Assembly (NCBI GenBank): GCA_945861875.1
Contig: CAMAWC010000010.1
Coordinates: 1 to 63,142, forward strand
From: Bordetella parapertussis
GTDB taxonomy: Bacteria; Pseudomonadota; Gammaproteobacteria; Burkholderiales; SG8-39
DNA length: 63,142 nt
Direction of reading: 5' to 3'
Shown: piece by piece, positions 1-8,085 of the stretch
Numbering within the stretch: position 1 is the stretch's first letter
Layout: every line of letters begins with the position of its first letter
Position numbers and translations under genes: made by a program
The notes under the pieces: model-generated
Told to the model about the DNA's origin: nothing
Database searches by the model: none
Seen by the model: only the letters and a program-made list of their open reading frames with translations

Positions 1-84
1 GGCTTGCCCGCCTTGCACCAATCGCACCGCCTCAATCTTGAACTCCAGCGTGTATGCCGCCCGCTTGCCTTTTTCTCTTGTCAT
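1..84 (-). CDS. IS3-family transposase OrfA, N-terminal fragment (cut by window edge)
   Basis: Only 28 codons are visible. They begin MTREKGKRAAYTLEFKIEAV, the helix-turn-helix start typical of OrfA proteins of IS3-type elements, which bind the terminal repeats and are joined to OrfB by programmed frameshifting. The ATG at 84 has an AAGGAG ribosome-binding site seven bases upstream. The rest of the gene lies left of the window, so whether the element is intact is unknown. It is transcribed in the same direction as the methyltransferase gene it appears to have interrupted. Confidence 0.7.
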   Translation of the reverse strand, partial: MTREKGKRAAYTLEFKIEAVRLVQGGQA

Positions 85-143
85 TTCGTTTCTCCTTAAC
101 CATCAAAGTAACACCCGGTTAAGAACTACGTTTTTCAGGGGCA
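1..143 (-). mobile_element. End of an IS3-family-like insertion sequence (continues beyond the left edge)
   Basis: The minus strand carries the first codons of an IS3-type OrfA, preceded by a Shine-Dalgarno (AAGGAG) and a short leader. The leader runs up to a TGCCCCTGAAAAA end at 131-143, which fits the TG...CA termini of IS3-family elements. The adjacent methyltransferase reading frame stops four bases beyond this point, inside a motif that normally continues. I infer that the element inserted at about 143-147. The exact terminus and target duplication cannot be fixed without the other end. Confidence 0.6.
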
Positions 144-146
144 ACC

Positions 147-842
147 TCAGTATTTCACCGACAAATACCAGAAGGTGTTGGTTTCCTCCTGCAGCCGGCC
201 GCCGTCGTTGAACTCCATCAGGCAGCGCTCGGACAGCACAACGTTGGTCGAGACAATCATCAAACCGTTGCGCTTGAGCAGCGGACGCACGCCCAGCAAC
301 ACGTGCATGGGCGAGACAACGTGGTAGAGCAGGCCGGAGCAATTGATCAGGTCGAAGGCTTCGCCGGGAAATTTCTGCTGCAGGTCGTACATCAGGCCGA
401 CGACGCGAAAGTCAAAATCCACGCCATGGTAATGTTTGACGGCGTCGATTTTTTCCAGGCAGTGCACGCTGGCATCGGTGGCGACGACGCGCGACGCGCC
501 GCCGCGGCGCATCAGCACCGGCATCAGGCCTTCCATGGTGCCCAGGTCGAGGCACTCCGCACCGGTGAGGTCGCAGTTGCGCATCATGAGCCGCGGCAGC
601 ATCGGCAGCTCGAGCGGGAACATGCCCTGCATGCCGACGCCCTCCAGCAATTCGACACCGTAATACCAGTCCCGCTGCATCAGCTTGTCGCCACGCAACC
701 CTTCGGCCGAAGACGGATAGTCGCGCCGCGGCGAGCGCAGCGAAGCCGCGGCCGCGCTCGCGGCGGGCGATGGCGATGCGGCGCCGCGGTCAGACGAAGA
801 ACGCGGACCGATCTGATCGAGCAAGCGTGCCAAAAGCGACAT
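147..842 (-). CDS. Class I SAM-dependent methyltransferase (DUF1698/CmoB-like), 3' end lost to IS
   Basis: The 231-residue product has an SAM-binding motif, CLDLGTMEGLM, at residues 97-107, an acidic ATDAS strand end near 122, and an NCSGLLYHV segment near 167. This resembles DUF1698/tRNA (mo5U34)-methyltransferase-type proteins. I chose the ATG at 842 because GGAG lies just upstream; an upstream extension would run through low-complexity sequence. The C-terminus breaks off after TNTFWYLS, a motif that continues in relatives, and ends with a few residues next to the insertion sequence. The product is therefore probably truncated and may be inactive. The true substrate is unknown. A divergent gene starts at 1001. 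Confidence 0.7.
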   Translation of the reverse strand: MSLLARLLDQIGPRSSSDRGAASPSPAASAAAASLRSPRRDYPSSAEGLRGDKLMQRDWYYGVELLEGVGMQGMFPLELPMLPRLMMRNCDLTGAECLDLGTMEGLMPVLMRRGGASRVVATDASVHCLEKIDAVKHYHGVDFDFRVVGLMYDLQQKFPGEAFDLINCSGLLYHVVSPMHVLLGVRPLLKRNGLMIVSTNVVLSERCLMEFNDGGRLQEETNTFWYLSVKY

Positions 843-1000
843 GGGACTCCGGGCAATGCGCGCGGTGGGAAACAGACAGGCTGAGTTTAACTTTTTCACC
901 AACAACGGGTTTTCCCCGGGCAAGCGCGGACGATGCCGCGTTTGCACCTATACTGGCTGCCGGCATAATTGCCTCCATTATTCCCGGCCCCGCCCCGACC

Positions 1001-2134
1001 ATGCCCGACACCGCCAGCCTCGATACCCCCGCGCTGCTGCTCGATGAAGCACGCATGCAGCGCAACATCGCGCGCATGAAAGCGAAGCTCGCCGCGGCCG
1101 GCGTCGTTTTTCGCCCGCACGTAAAAACCAACAAATGCATAGAGGTGGCGCGCCGGCTGATGAGCACACCGGAGGGGCCGATCACCGTTTCGACACTGCA
1201 CGAGGCGGAATATTTCGCCGCACACGGCGTGCGCGACATGCTCTACGCCGTGGCCATCGCGCCGGGAAAACTCGCGCATGTGGCGGCCTTGCTCGCCAGG
1301 GGCGTGCGCATGACCATCGTCCTCGACAGCATGGCGGCGGCGCAGCAGGTGGCCGCTTTCGCGCGCACGTCCGGCCAGCGCCTTGCCGCGATGATAGAAA
1401 TCGACTGTGACGGCCACCGCTCCGGCCTCGCCCCTGATGCAGCGGCGCTGGTGCCGCTGGGAACATTCATGCACGGGCAAGGCATCGACCTTGCGGGCGT
1501 GATGACCCATGCCGGCGGTTCCTACAACTGCGACAGCAGCAGCGCAATCACGGCCATGGCGGAACAGGAGCGCCTGGCGGTCGTCACCGCCGCGGGCGCG
1601 CTGCGCGCGGCCGGCCTGCCCTGCCCCGCGGTCAGCGTCGGCTCGACCCCGACGGCCTTGTTCGCCGAATCATTCGCGGGGGTGACCGAAGTGCGCGCCG
1701 GCGTATTCGTGTTTTTTGACCTGGTGATGGCCGGACTGGGCGTGTGCAAGACCGCGGACATTGCGCTGTCGGTGCTCACCACGGTGATAGGCCACCAGCG
1801 CGACAAGGGCTGGACCATCGTCGACGCCGGCTGGATGGCGATGTCGCGCGACCGCGGCACCGCGAGCCAGCCCGTCGACCAGGGCTACGGCCTCGTATGC
1901 GACGACAGCGGCCGCGTGCTCGATGGCTACATCATGGCGCAGGCCAACCAGGAGCACGGCATCATCGCCCACCGTTCCGGCGACCCGGCCCGGCCCCTTG
2001 ACCTGCCGCTGGGCACGCAACTGCGCATTCTCCCCAACCACGCCTGCGCCACCGGCGCGCAGTATCCGCGCTACACGGTGCTGGACGACCGTGGCGGGAT
2101 CGCCGCCACCTGGGAGCGCAGCAACGGCTGGTAG
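1001..2134 (+). CDS. D-threonine aldolase / D-serine dehydratase-like PLP enzyme
   Basis: The 377-residue protein has the alanine-racemase-type N-terminal barrel of the DSD1/D-threonine aldolase family. The PLP lysine is in RPHVKTNK (Lys42), and a late PNHAC motif supplies the His and Cys metal ligands used by these metal-dependent enzymes. Members cleave D-3-hydroxy-amino acids to glycine plus an aldehyde, or dehydrate D-serine; the sequence does not decide which. The ATG at 1001 is chosen because upstream in-frame sequence overlaps the divergent methyltransferase gene. Length matches the family (about 370-380 residues). Confidence 0.85.
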   Translation: MPDTASLDTPALLLDEARMQRNIARMKAKLAAAGVVFRPHVKTNKCIEVARRLMSTPEGPITVSTLHEAEYFAAHGVRDMLYAVAIAPGKLAHVAALLARGVRMTIVLDSMAAAQQVAAFARTSGQRLAAMIEIDCDGHRSGLAPDAAALVPLGTFMHGQGIDLAGVMTHAGGSYNCDSSSAITAMAEQERLAVVTAAGALRAAGLPCPAVSVGSTPTALFAESFAGVTEVRAGVFVFFDLVMAGLGVCKTADIALSVLTTVIGHQRDKGWTIVDAGWMAMSRDRGTASQPVDQGYGLVCDDSGRVLDGYIMAQANQEHGIIAHRSGDPARPLDLPLGTQLRILPNHACATGAQYPRYTVLDDRGGIAATWERSNGW

Positions 2135-2144
2135 GGGGTGCCGT

Positions 2145-2351
2145 ATGCACCACGTCGAGCTCCTTGCCGACAAGGTATTCCTCGCCGCCATGCTGCTCAT
2201 GGGCGCGATCTGCGTCTTCATCACCTATGCCATTTCACGCATCTGGCATTGCACGACCCACGGCCATGACGTTTTAGCCCGGCCGGGCACGCAGGCCGTA
2301 ACACGCCGGCTGGAGCGAAGGGTCAGGCTTGGGCATGGAATTGCGACATAA
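2145..2351 (+). CDS. Small predicted membrane protein (doubtful)
   Basis: A 68-codon frame starts 10 bases after the preceding stop behind a GGGGGTG stretch. It encodes one strongly hydrophobic segment (FLAAMLLMGAICVFITYAIS, about residues 11-30) followed by a basic tail. It overlaps the 3' end of the convergent DinB-like gene by 29 bp. The single transmembrane helix and tight coupling to the upstream gene favour a real small protein, but I recognise no family. The C-terminal half looks like non-coding read-out, so it may be spurious. Confidence 0.3.
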   Translation: MHHVELLADKVFLAAMLLMGAICVFITYAISRIWHCTTHGHDVLARPGTQAVTRRLERRVRLGHGIAT

Positions 2352-2832
2352 ACGGAATGTCAGTAGTGCCGATATCCAGACCCATTTGCGAAAGCAGTGT
2401 GGTGACCTGGCCCCGGTGGTGTGTCTGGTGATTGAACAGGTGCGTGACAAGCACCCACTTTTGAACCGTCCGGGCCTTGCCGTCAATTTTGCTTGTGTAG
2501 GTCAGCGACTCGCCAAGCCAGGCCGGGGAAAGCGCCTCCGACCAGGCCAGAATGCGCTGGTCCAGTGCCGCACGCTCTGTTCGCAAGAGGGCGAACGAGC
2601 CGAAGAGATCAACCCCGGGTTCGGGGACGATGCCCGGATTACCCGTGAAACGGGATAAAAATGCGAGGTCGCCATACGCGATGTGATTAAGGGTGGCGTA
2701 GATCGACTTGAAGAACGCGCCGCGGTCCTTGTGAAGCTCTGCGTCAGGCAGGGAGGCGCACAGCGCATACAGGCGAGAGTTCATCCACTCGTTGTACTGC
2801 GCCATCAGCTGGCTATGGGATGCGCTGATCAT
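2323..2832 (-). CDS. DinB-family putative metal-dependent protein
   Basis: The product is about 169 residues with the DinB four-helix-bundle pattern. It has an N-terminal YNEWMNSRLY helix, a central LNHIAYGD motif with the first metal His, and a C-terminal HLFNHQTHHRGQ motif with the other two. DinB-superfamily proteins include damage-inducible proteins and thiol-dependent transferases; the activity here is unknown. I prefer the ATG at 2832, which has GGGAG upstream, over the ATG at 2850, which has none. Length is normal for the family. Confidence 0.8.
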   Translation of the reverse strand: MISASHSQLMAQYNEWMNSRLYALCASLPDAELHKDRGAFFKSIYATLNHIAYGDLAFLSRFTGNPGIVPEPGVDLFGSFALLRTERAALDQRILAWSEALSPAWLGESLTYTSKIDGKARTVQKWVLVTHLFNHQTHHRGQVTTLLSQMGLDIGTTDIPFMSQFHAQA

Positions 2833-3029
2833 CGGGACTCGTTCTCCCATGCGTAACTGGCAAAAATAGAAAACTTTCGGGTGACAAAATAGTTGGCGGT
2901 TTGCACCCGCTCAGGGCCATTCTGCACAGTCCCTTGCGATGTATCAAACGTTGCGATGGCCTCGTTCCAAAATTTTGACAACGAAGGAACATTACCGGCG
3001 CCGCAGCGGTTTTGACCTGCCTCCCCGTT

Positions 3030-3156
3030 GGTGACGCCGAGAAGCGCAGCGGCCCCGGGGAATGGTCGGTCCATATGCCAGAGGCCCGCAGGGCCGAGTT
3101 TATGGACCGGCGCGGGGGCGCGAGCATCGCAGGGGAGTCGCGCAGCGACCGTCACC
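3030..3156 (-). repeat. Structured dispersed repeat, copy A
   Basis: The element can fold as a multi-helix structure. An outer stem pairs 3030-3036 with 3150-3156. A long hairpin pairs 3068-3075 with 3101-3108 and holds an inner stem (3083-3087 with 3091-3095). A small GTCGC/GCGAC hairpin lies at 3137-3149. On the minus strand the long hairpin reads stem-AACTC-inner stem-TCTGGCA-stem. The same architecture with different, still complementary, stem sequences occurs at 53461-53595 and, for the core hairpin, at 53292-53356. Confidence 0.75.
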
Positions 3157-3204
3157 TCCGGGCGCGCTTTCTTTGGTTACTTTCTTTGCGCGAGAAAAGA
3201 AAGT

Positions 3205-3360
3205 GACTCGCTCCCCGCAGGGGAGTGAAACCGCAAGGTCAAGAGAAAGGCGCTACGCGTTCAGCGAAGAAGCAACCCCATGGATTCCCGCTTGCGCGGG
3301 AATGACGGCGGTTTGCGTAGGAAGATGGCTGGAAACCCGCCACCAGAGCGGCTCTTGGCT
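3205..3360. repeat. Dispersed repeat block with dRS3-like palindrome
   Basis: Bases 3205-3234 are identical to 53670-53699, a 30-nt block with a CTCCCC-GCA-GGGGAG hairpin. Bases 3284-3303 are a perfect ATTCCC-N8-GGGAAT palindrome, the pattern of Neisseria dRS3 repeats. A GGAAACCCGCC...CCAGAGCGG segment follows. The same order recurs to the right of copy B at 53 kb. No gene is supportable in 2833-3447; open frames here run through repeat sequence. Confidence 0.75.
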
Positions 3361-3411
3361 CTGGCCGCGCTTCGCGCTTAACGTTCGCTTCGCTCACGTT
3401 AGCCTCCGCCG

Positions 3412-3434
3412 CAACAAGCCCTGCGGGCGTGTTG
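3412..3434 (-). terminator. Hairpin just downstream of the TRAP operon
   Basis: A stem pairs CAACA with TGTTG and GCCC with GGGC around a TGC loop. It lies 14 bp beyond the dctM stop codon and is the last structured element before the repeat region. No clear U-tract follows on the minus strand, so a terminator role is tentative. Confidence 0.35.
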
Positions 3435-3447
3435 TCAGCCATCACCC

Positions 3448-4746
3448 TCAGCGCGTCACATACCCCATCGTCTGTGGCAGCCACAGCACGATTTGCGGGA
3501 ACAGCGTCATGGCGAGCAGCAAGAGGAGCAGCATGATGAGGAAGGGCCAGCCCTCCTTCATCATTTCACCGATGGGAATGCCGGTGAGCGCCTTGGTCAC
3601 GAACAAGAGCATGCCAAAGGGCGGATGGATCAGGCCAATCATCATGTTGAGCACCACCAGCACACCAAAGTGCACCAGGTCCACGCCCAGCAGTTTGGCC
3701 GCCGGTAGCAGCATGGGCACGAACACCAGCAGCAGCACCGACACATCGAGAAAACAGCCCAGCACCAGGAACATCAGGTTCACCAGCAGCAGGAACTTGA
3801 CCTGTGACAGCTGCAGGCCCTCCACCCACTGCGCCATGGCCTGCGGCACGCCCTCGGCGGTAAAGGCGTAGTTGAGGATGAAAGAACCGGCGAGGATGAT
3901 GGTGATCACGGCGCTGCCGCGGGTGGACTCGAGCACCACCGCCCAGAAACTGCGCCAGGTCAGGGCGCGATAGACCAGCGCGGCGAGGATGAGCGCGTGC
4001 AGGGCGGCGACCGCCGCCGCCTCGGTCGGCGTAAACACGCCCGAGTAAATCCCGCCCAGCAGCACGACCGGCAGGGACAGGGGCAGCGCGCCGCGAAAGG
4101 CGATCGCCGGCCATTCGCGCAGGGGAATTTTTTCCTCGCGCGGCATGTTGCGCCTGGTGGCGATGACATGCACCACGCCCATCATCAGCAAGGCCATCAA
4201 CAGGCCCGGGACGACGCCGCCAAGGAACAGCGCGCCGACCGAGGCGCCCGATACCAGCGCGTAAATCACCATCGGGATGGACGGCGGGATGATCGGGCCC
4301 AGCGTGGCGCTGGCAACCACCACGGCGGCGGCAAAGCCGCGCGGGTATTCCGGTTTTTTCAGCATTTCGCGTATGGTCACCAGGCCCGGGCCGGCGGCAT
4401 CGGCAATGGCACTGCCGCTCATGCCGGAAAAAACCACGCTGACCAGGATGTCGACCTGCGCCAGGCCGCCGCGCATGCGCCCGACCAGCACGCGGCAAAA
4501 ATCGAAAATGCGCTCGCTGATGGTGCCGGCATTCATGATGTTGGCGGCAAACACAAACAGCGGCACCGCCAGCAAGACATAGCTGTTGTACAGGCCGTTG
4601 CCCACCTGCTCGGCGACAAGGCCGGGGTCCTGGCCCTTGGCCAGCAGGTAGGCAATGCCCGCGGCGAGCATGGAAAAGCCGATGGGCATGCGCAGCAACA
4701 TCGCCGCGACCAGCACACAGGCGAGGACGGTGATGCCAAGACTCAT
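3448..4746 (-). CDS. dctM: TRAP transporter large permease subunit (DctM)
   Basis: The 432-residue, very hydrophobic protein starts MSLGITVLACVLVAAMLLRMPIG and has about twelve membrane segments, including the VFSGMSGSAIADAAGPG region and the TLGPIIPPSIPMVIY motif typical of DctM subunits. It forms the ion-coupled channel of a tripartite transporter with DctQ and the periplasmic DctP encoded immediately upstream. The start at 4746 gives the normal family length; an upstream extension is out of character. It ends the long minus-strand directon. The substrate is not deducible; TRAP systems usually carry carboxylates. Confidence 0.92.
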   Translation of the reverse strand: MSLGITVLACVLVAAMLLRMPIGFSMLAAGIAYLLAKGQDPGLVAEQVGNGLYNSYVLLAVPLFVFAANIMNAGTISERIFDFCRVLVGRMRGGLAQVDILVSVVFSGMSGSAIADAAGPGLVTIREMLKKPEYPRGFAAAVVVASATLGPIIPPSIPMVIYALVSGASVGALFLGGVVPGLLMALLMMGVVHVIATRRNMPREEKIPLREWPAIAFRGALPLSLPVVLLGGIYSGVFTPTEAAAVAALHALILAALVYRALTWRSFWAVVLESTRGSAVITIILAGSFILNYAFTAEGVPQAMAQWVEGLQLSQVKFLLLVNLMFLVLGCFLDVSVLLLVFVPMLLPAAKLLGVDLVHFGVLVVLNMMIGLIHPPFGMLLFVTKALTGIPIGEMMKEGWPFLIMLLLLLLAMTLFPQIVLWLPQTMGYVTR

Positions 4747-4795
4747 GCCGGCAGCCTGCTCGTGACGCTTTGCGACGCGCTGCGACGGAGCGGTT

Positions 4796-5284
4796 TCAGT
4801 TGCCCAACCCGGATTCAAGCCCGCGGCCGCACACGGCATTGCCGATCGCCCAGGCGCTGCGCAGCACCAGCGCCGCGAGCAGCAGCACAAAGGGCAGGTA
4901 AATCCACATGAAGGAAATGCCCAGCACCGGCGAGCCCTCGCGCGCCATGAAACGCACGTAGTCCCAGCTTGCCGGCAGTGCGGCCAGCGCCAGTCCGCCG
5001 ATGAGCAGGTTGCCGGCGATTTGCATCGCCTGGCGGGCGCGAAAACCGGCACTGTTCCAGATAAGGTCGAACATCACGTGCTCGCGCTGCGGCACCAGTA
5101 GCGCCGCCGACCAAAGGATGACCCAGACATAAAGGATCACCGCCGCCTCATCGGTCCAGGGCAAGGGCCTGGCAAACCCAAAACGCGCGGTTATCTGGAT
5201 GATGAAAACCGCGAACAGCGTCAGGAACAGGCCGCCACCAATAGAGTTAACAGCGGCGTTGGCGGCGCTTTTGAGCCGGCGCAT
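4796..5284 (-). CDS. dctQ: TRAP transporter small permease subunit (DctQ)
   Basis: The protein of about 162 residues has four predicted membrane helices, and PLPWTDEAAVILYVWVIL in the second-helix region is a classical DctQ signature. DctQ partners with DctM in the inner membrane. Two starts are possible. A TTG at 5290 overlaps the stop of dctP (TTGA); the ATG at 5284 follows two codons later. I list the ATG. The tight dctP-dctQ-dctM order is that of a single TRAP operon. Confidence 0.9.
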   Translation of the reverse strand: MRRLKSAANAAVNSIGGGLFLTLFAVFIIQITARFGFARPLPWTDEAAVILYVWVILWSAALLVPQREHVMFDLIWNSAGFRARQAMQIAGNLLIGGLALAALPASWDYVRFMAREGSPVLGISFMWIYLPFVLLLAALVLRSAWAIGNAVCGRGLESGLGN

Positions 5285-5286
5285 GC

Positions 5287-6303
5287 TCAACGCGTCGCGT
5301 TGATGCGCTCAAGCAGGCCCTTTGGCCAGACCTTGGCGTAGTCGGAGTTCTGGTAGGCCGCCTGCACCACCTTGCGAAACGCCTCGACATCGGGCGCGGT
5401 CACCTGCAAGCCCTCTTTTTTGAAAAACTCCACCAGTTGCGATTCTTCCCTGATGCGGTTGTCGTTGTTCCAGGCTGCAGCCGCCTGCGCCGCAGCCGCG
5501 ACTTTTTGTTTTTGCGCCGCAGTCATGGCATTGAAACTCTTGTTCGATATGGCGATGAACAGGCTGTCAACGAGGTGACCGGTAAGCACAATTTGTTTGG
5601 TCACCTCGTAGAACTTGGCCGCGCGCACCGAGGGCAGGGGGTTGTCCTGGCCGTCTATGGTGCCGGTCTTGAGACCGAGGTAGACCTCGCCAAAGGCCAG
5701 CGGCGTTGCGGTGGCGCCCAGCGCCTCGCCAAGGAACAGCCACTCCTTCGAGCCGGGCATGCGCAGCTTGACGCCCTTGAGATCTGCCGGCGTCACGACC
5801 TTCCTCACATCACGCAGATTGAGCTGGCGCGTGCCAAGGTAGGCGGTCGAGAGCGGCGTGACGTCCATCTTCTCGGCCACCAGCTTGAACAACTCGGCGC
5901 CGATCGGGCCGTTGAATATTTTTTGCTGCTGCGCCGGGTCGCGCACGATGTAGCCGGCGGTGAAAATCGAAAATTCAGGCACCAGCTTGGCGATGTCAAA
6001 GGCCGAGATTGAGGTGAGTTCGAGGTTGCCGCGCGCCATGGCCGCAGGTTCCGCGCCCTGCTTGAACAAGGAGGCATTGAGGTGGATTTGCACGTCGAAC
6101 TCACCCGGTGCGCTTTTTTCCAGGTTGTCCTTGAATACCGTCCACATTTTGGCATGCCAGTCGTCGGGCACCGCCGGGGTGGAAATGCGTAGCACGGTCT
6201 TTGCCTGCGCCTGGGCATACGCCGGCACCGGCAGCGCACTTACACCCAGCGCAAGGACGGCAAAGCCAAACAAGGCACGGCGAAAGTGGGACGATTTGAT
6301 CAT
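5287..6303 (-). CDS. dctP: TRAP transporter periplasmic binding protein (DctP)
   Basis: The 338-residue precursor has an N-terminal signal peptide ending near AYAQAQA (about residue 32). The body is DctP-like, with LRMPGSKEWLFLGEALGATATPLAFGE, the segment carrying the conserved arginine that binds the substrate carboxylate. It captures a ligand in the periplasm and hands it to DctQM. The ATG at 6303 has a strong AGGAGG ribosome-binding site. An amidohydrolase gene lies 64 bp upstream on the same strand, suggesting that the imported compound or its derivative is the hydrolase substrate. Confidence 0.92.
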   Translation of the reverse strand: MIKSSHFRRALFGFAVLALGVSALPVPAYAQAQAKTVLRISTPAVPDDWHAKMWTVFKDNLEKSAPGEFDVQIHLNASLFKQGAEPAAMARGNLELTSISAFDIAKLVPEFSIFTAGYIVRDPAQQQKIFNGPIGAELFKLVAEKMDVTPLSTAYLGTRQLNLRDVRKVVTPADLKGVKLRMPGSKEWLFLGEALGATATPLAFGEVYLGLKTGTIDGQDNPLPSVRAAKFYEVTKQIVLTGHLVDSLFIAISNKSFNAMTAAQKQKVAAAAQAAAAWNNDNRIREESQLVEFFKKEGLQVTAPDVEAFRKVVQAAYQNSDYAKVWPKGLLERINATR

Positions 6304-6367
6304 GTTGTGCTGCCTCCTCTTTTCAGTGTGAACCGCATCAGTGCTTCGGCTGCCGTGAATTGAGCTG

Positions 6368-7264
6368 CTATTGGCGCGCAGCCAGCCGGTAGATCCGCGC
6401 GGCATTGGCATTGAGCACCTTATGCTGCACCTCGGCCGGCAGGGTGGCGAGGGCCTTACGGTAGGCGCTGACCAGGCCGTCGTAGGAGGTCCACAGCTTT
6501 TCAATCGGAAAGTTGCTGCCGAACATGCAGCGCTCGGCACCAAACAAAGCGATCGTCTCGGCAACCATGAACGCGATATGAGCCGGGTCGTTACGGTGGA
6601 TAAAGGTGCCAAAACCGGACAACTTGGCGACGATGTTCGGTTCACCGGCAAGTCGGCGCATACCCTCACGCCAGGCGGCGATGCCGGCGGCCGACAGGTC
6701 CTCGAGCATGCCGGCGTGCTGCAGTACGAAAGTGATGTCGCGGTTGGCCGCCGCAAGTTGTGCCGCGCCGGCCATCTGTGCGGTGAAAACCTGCAGGTCG
6801 AAGGTGAACCCGTGCTCGGCCAGCGCGCGGATATTTTCACGCAGGCGCGGATGCGCCGTAAGGTCGGGCGCGGAGGCGAAGCGGTAAAGAGGGTTTTCGT
6901 GCCAGTGGATCTGCATGCGCGCTCCGCGCATGAGGGGAAACGCCGCCTGGCGCTTGAGCACGTTCCGCGCGTCATCGCCCAGAAGGTCGACGTAGCCGAC
7001 AATCGCCTGCGGCCAGCCATGGGTGTCGGCGACCGACTGCACCCACGCCACCTCTTCAACCGCCTGCTCCTTTGCCCAATTGGCTTGCACATAGACCGAG
7101 CCCACGACCCCCGAGGCGGCAATGTCGGTCAGGAACTCCTCGATGGGATAGTCACGCCGCATCGGCTCATAGGGACCGAAAATGCGCGGCAGCATCGGAC
7201 CGCGCAGCCACGGCAGATCGGTCTGGCGCCAGATGTGGTGATGCGAATCAATAATCGGTGTCAT
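6368..7264 (-). CDS. Amidohydrolase-2 family hydrolase (lactonase / PDC hydrolase-like)
   Basis: The 298-residue TIM-barrel protein begins TPIIDSHHHIW, the HxH metal-binding strand of the amidohydrolase-2 family. Further along it has FVLQHAGM, and FGSNFPIEK, where the usual catalytic Asp of the GTDWP-type motif appears as Asn. Relatives hydrolyse sugar lactones, 2-pyrone-4,6-dicarboxylate and similar compounds. It sits between the Liv operon and the TRAP operon on the same strand, so either transporter could feed it. The substrate is unresolved. Confidence 0.82.
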   Translation of the reverse strand: MTPIIDSHHHIWRQTDLPWLRGPMLPRIFGPYEPMRRDYPIEEFLTDIAASGVVGSVYVQANWAKEQAVEEVAWVQSVADTHGWPQAIVGYVDLLGDDARNVLKRQAAFPLMRGARMQIHWHENPLYRFASAPDLTAHPRLRENIRALAEHGFTFDLQVFTAQMAGAAQLAAANRDITFVLQHAGMLEDLSAAGIAAWREGMRRLAGEPNIVAKLSGFGTFIHRNDPAHIAFMVAETIALFGAERCMFGSNFPIEKLWTSYDGLVSAYRKALATLPAEVQHKVLNANAARIYRLAARQ

Positions 7265-7380
7265 GGTTTTTCCATTTGACGTCTTTGACTGCCGCCCGGC
7301 AGAAACACAATCTAATCCCGCAAGCCAGGCCGCGATGAACTCACAAAACAAACCGACAACCGGGCGGACCGCAACAGCAT

Positions 7381-8085
7381 TCAGGCGCTGAGAAAAGTCT
7401 CCAGGACCTCCGGGTTTTGCATCAATGCTTCGGGCTTGTCGTGAAATCGGATGCTGCCGGCGGCGATGATATAGATACGGTCGGCTACCGCGCTGGTCAG
7501 CCTGGAGTTTTGCTCGATCAGCAAGACTGTCATGCCCAGCTTGCGCATCGCCTGCAGCGACACGCCGATTTGCTCGATGATGATAGGCGCGAGGCCAAGC
7601 GAGGGCTCGTCGAATATGCACAGCTTCGGTTCGGCCATCAATCCGACCGCCACCGCCACCATTTGCTGCTGTCCGCCCGATAGTGTTGCGGCAATCTGCC
7701 GGCGGCGTATTTTCAATACCGGAAACAACTCGAAACAGCGCTCCATCGCCGCGTCGATGCGCGCCCTGGAGGGCAGCGTGTAGCCACCCATCAGCAGGTT
7801 TTCCTCGACCGACATTTGCGCAAACAGGCCGCGCCCTTCGGGCACCAGCGACAGGCCGCGGGTGATGCGCCGGTGGGCCGGCACGCCATCGAGCGATTCG
7901 CCAAGAAAACGGATCGAGCCGCCCGCGGGCGCGACAAGGCCGCCAATGGCGCGCGCCAAAGAACTCTTGCCGGCGCCGTTGGGGCCGATGAGGCCGACGA
8001 TCTCGCCCTGCTCGACGTTGACGCTAATGCCGTCGAGTGCGAGAAACGGGCCATAGCGCACCGTGAGATTCTCGACTTCAAGCAT
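7381..8085 (-). CDS. livF: Branched-chain amino acid-type ABC transporter ATPase LivF
   Basis: The 234-residue ATPase has Walker A GPNGAGKSS, signature LSGGQQQM, Walker B CIFDEPSLGLAP and the LLIEQN switch region typical of LivF. It powers import together with LivG and the two membrane subunits. The ATG at 8085 overlaps the end of livG by 8 bp, consistent with translational coupling. It is the last gene of a complete livKHMGF set. Such Liv systems in catabolic clusters often carry aromatic acids or amides rather than amino acids; the ligand here is unknown. Confidence 0.93.
   Translation of the reverse strand: MLEVENLTVRYGPFLALDGISVNVEQGEIVGLIGPNGAGKSSLARAIGGLVAPAGGSIRFLGESLDGVPAHRRITRGLSLVPEGRGLFAQMSVEENLLMGGYTLPSRARIDAAMERCFELFPVLKIRRRQIAATLSGGQQQMVAVAVGLMAEPKLCIFDEPSLGLAPIIIEQIGVSLQAMRKLGMTVLLIEQNSRLTSAVADRIYIIAAGSIRFHDKPEALMQNPEVLETFLSA

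Noticed and set aside
2881-2896. GTGACAAAATAGTTGG upstream of the DinB-like gene, resembling half of the 50528 operator
   Set aside because: Only the first ten bases match; the second arm is not palindromic, and the gene is unrelated to the hpaH/LDH2 units. Probably chance.
3062-3871. A 269-codon plus-strand frame covering the repeat region and the dctM 3' end
   Set aside because: It runs through the dispersed repeats and then antisense to DctM; the composition is not protein-like.
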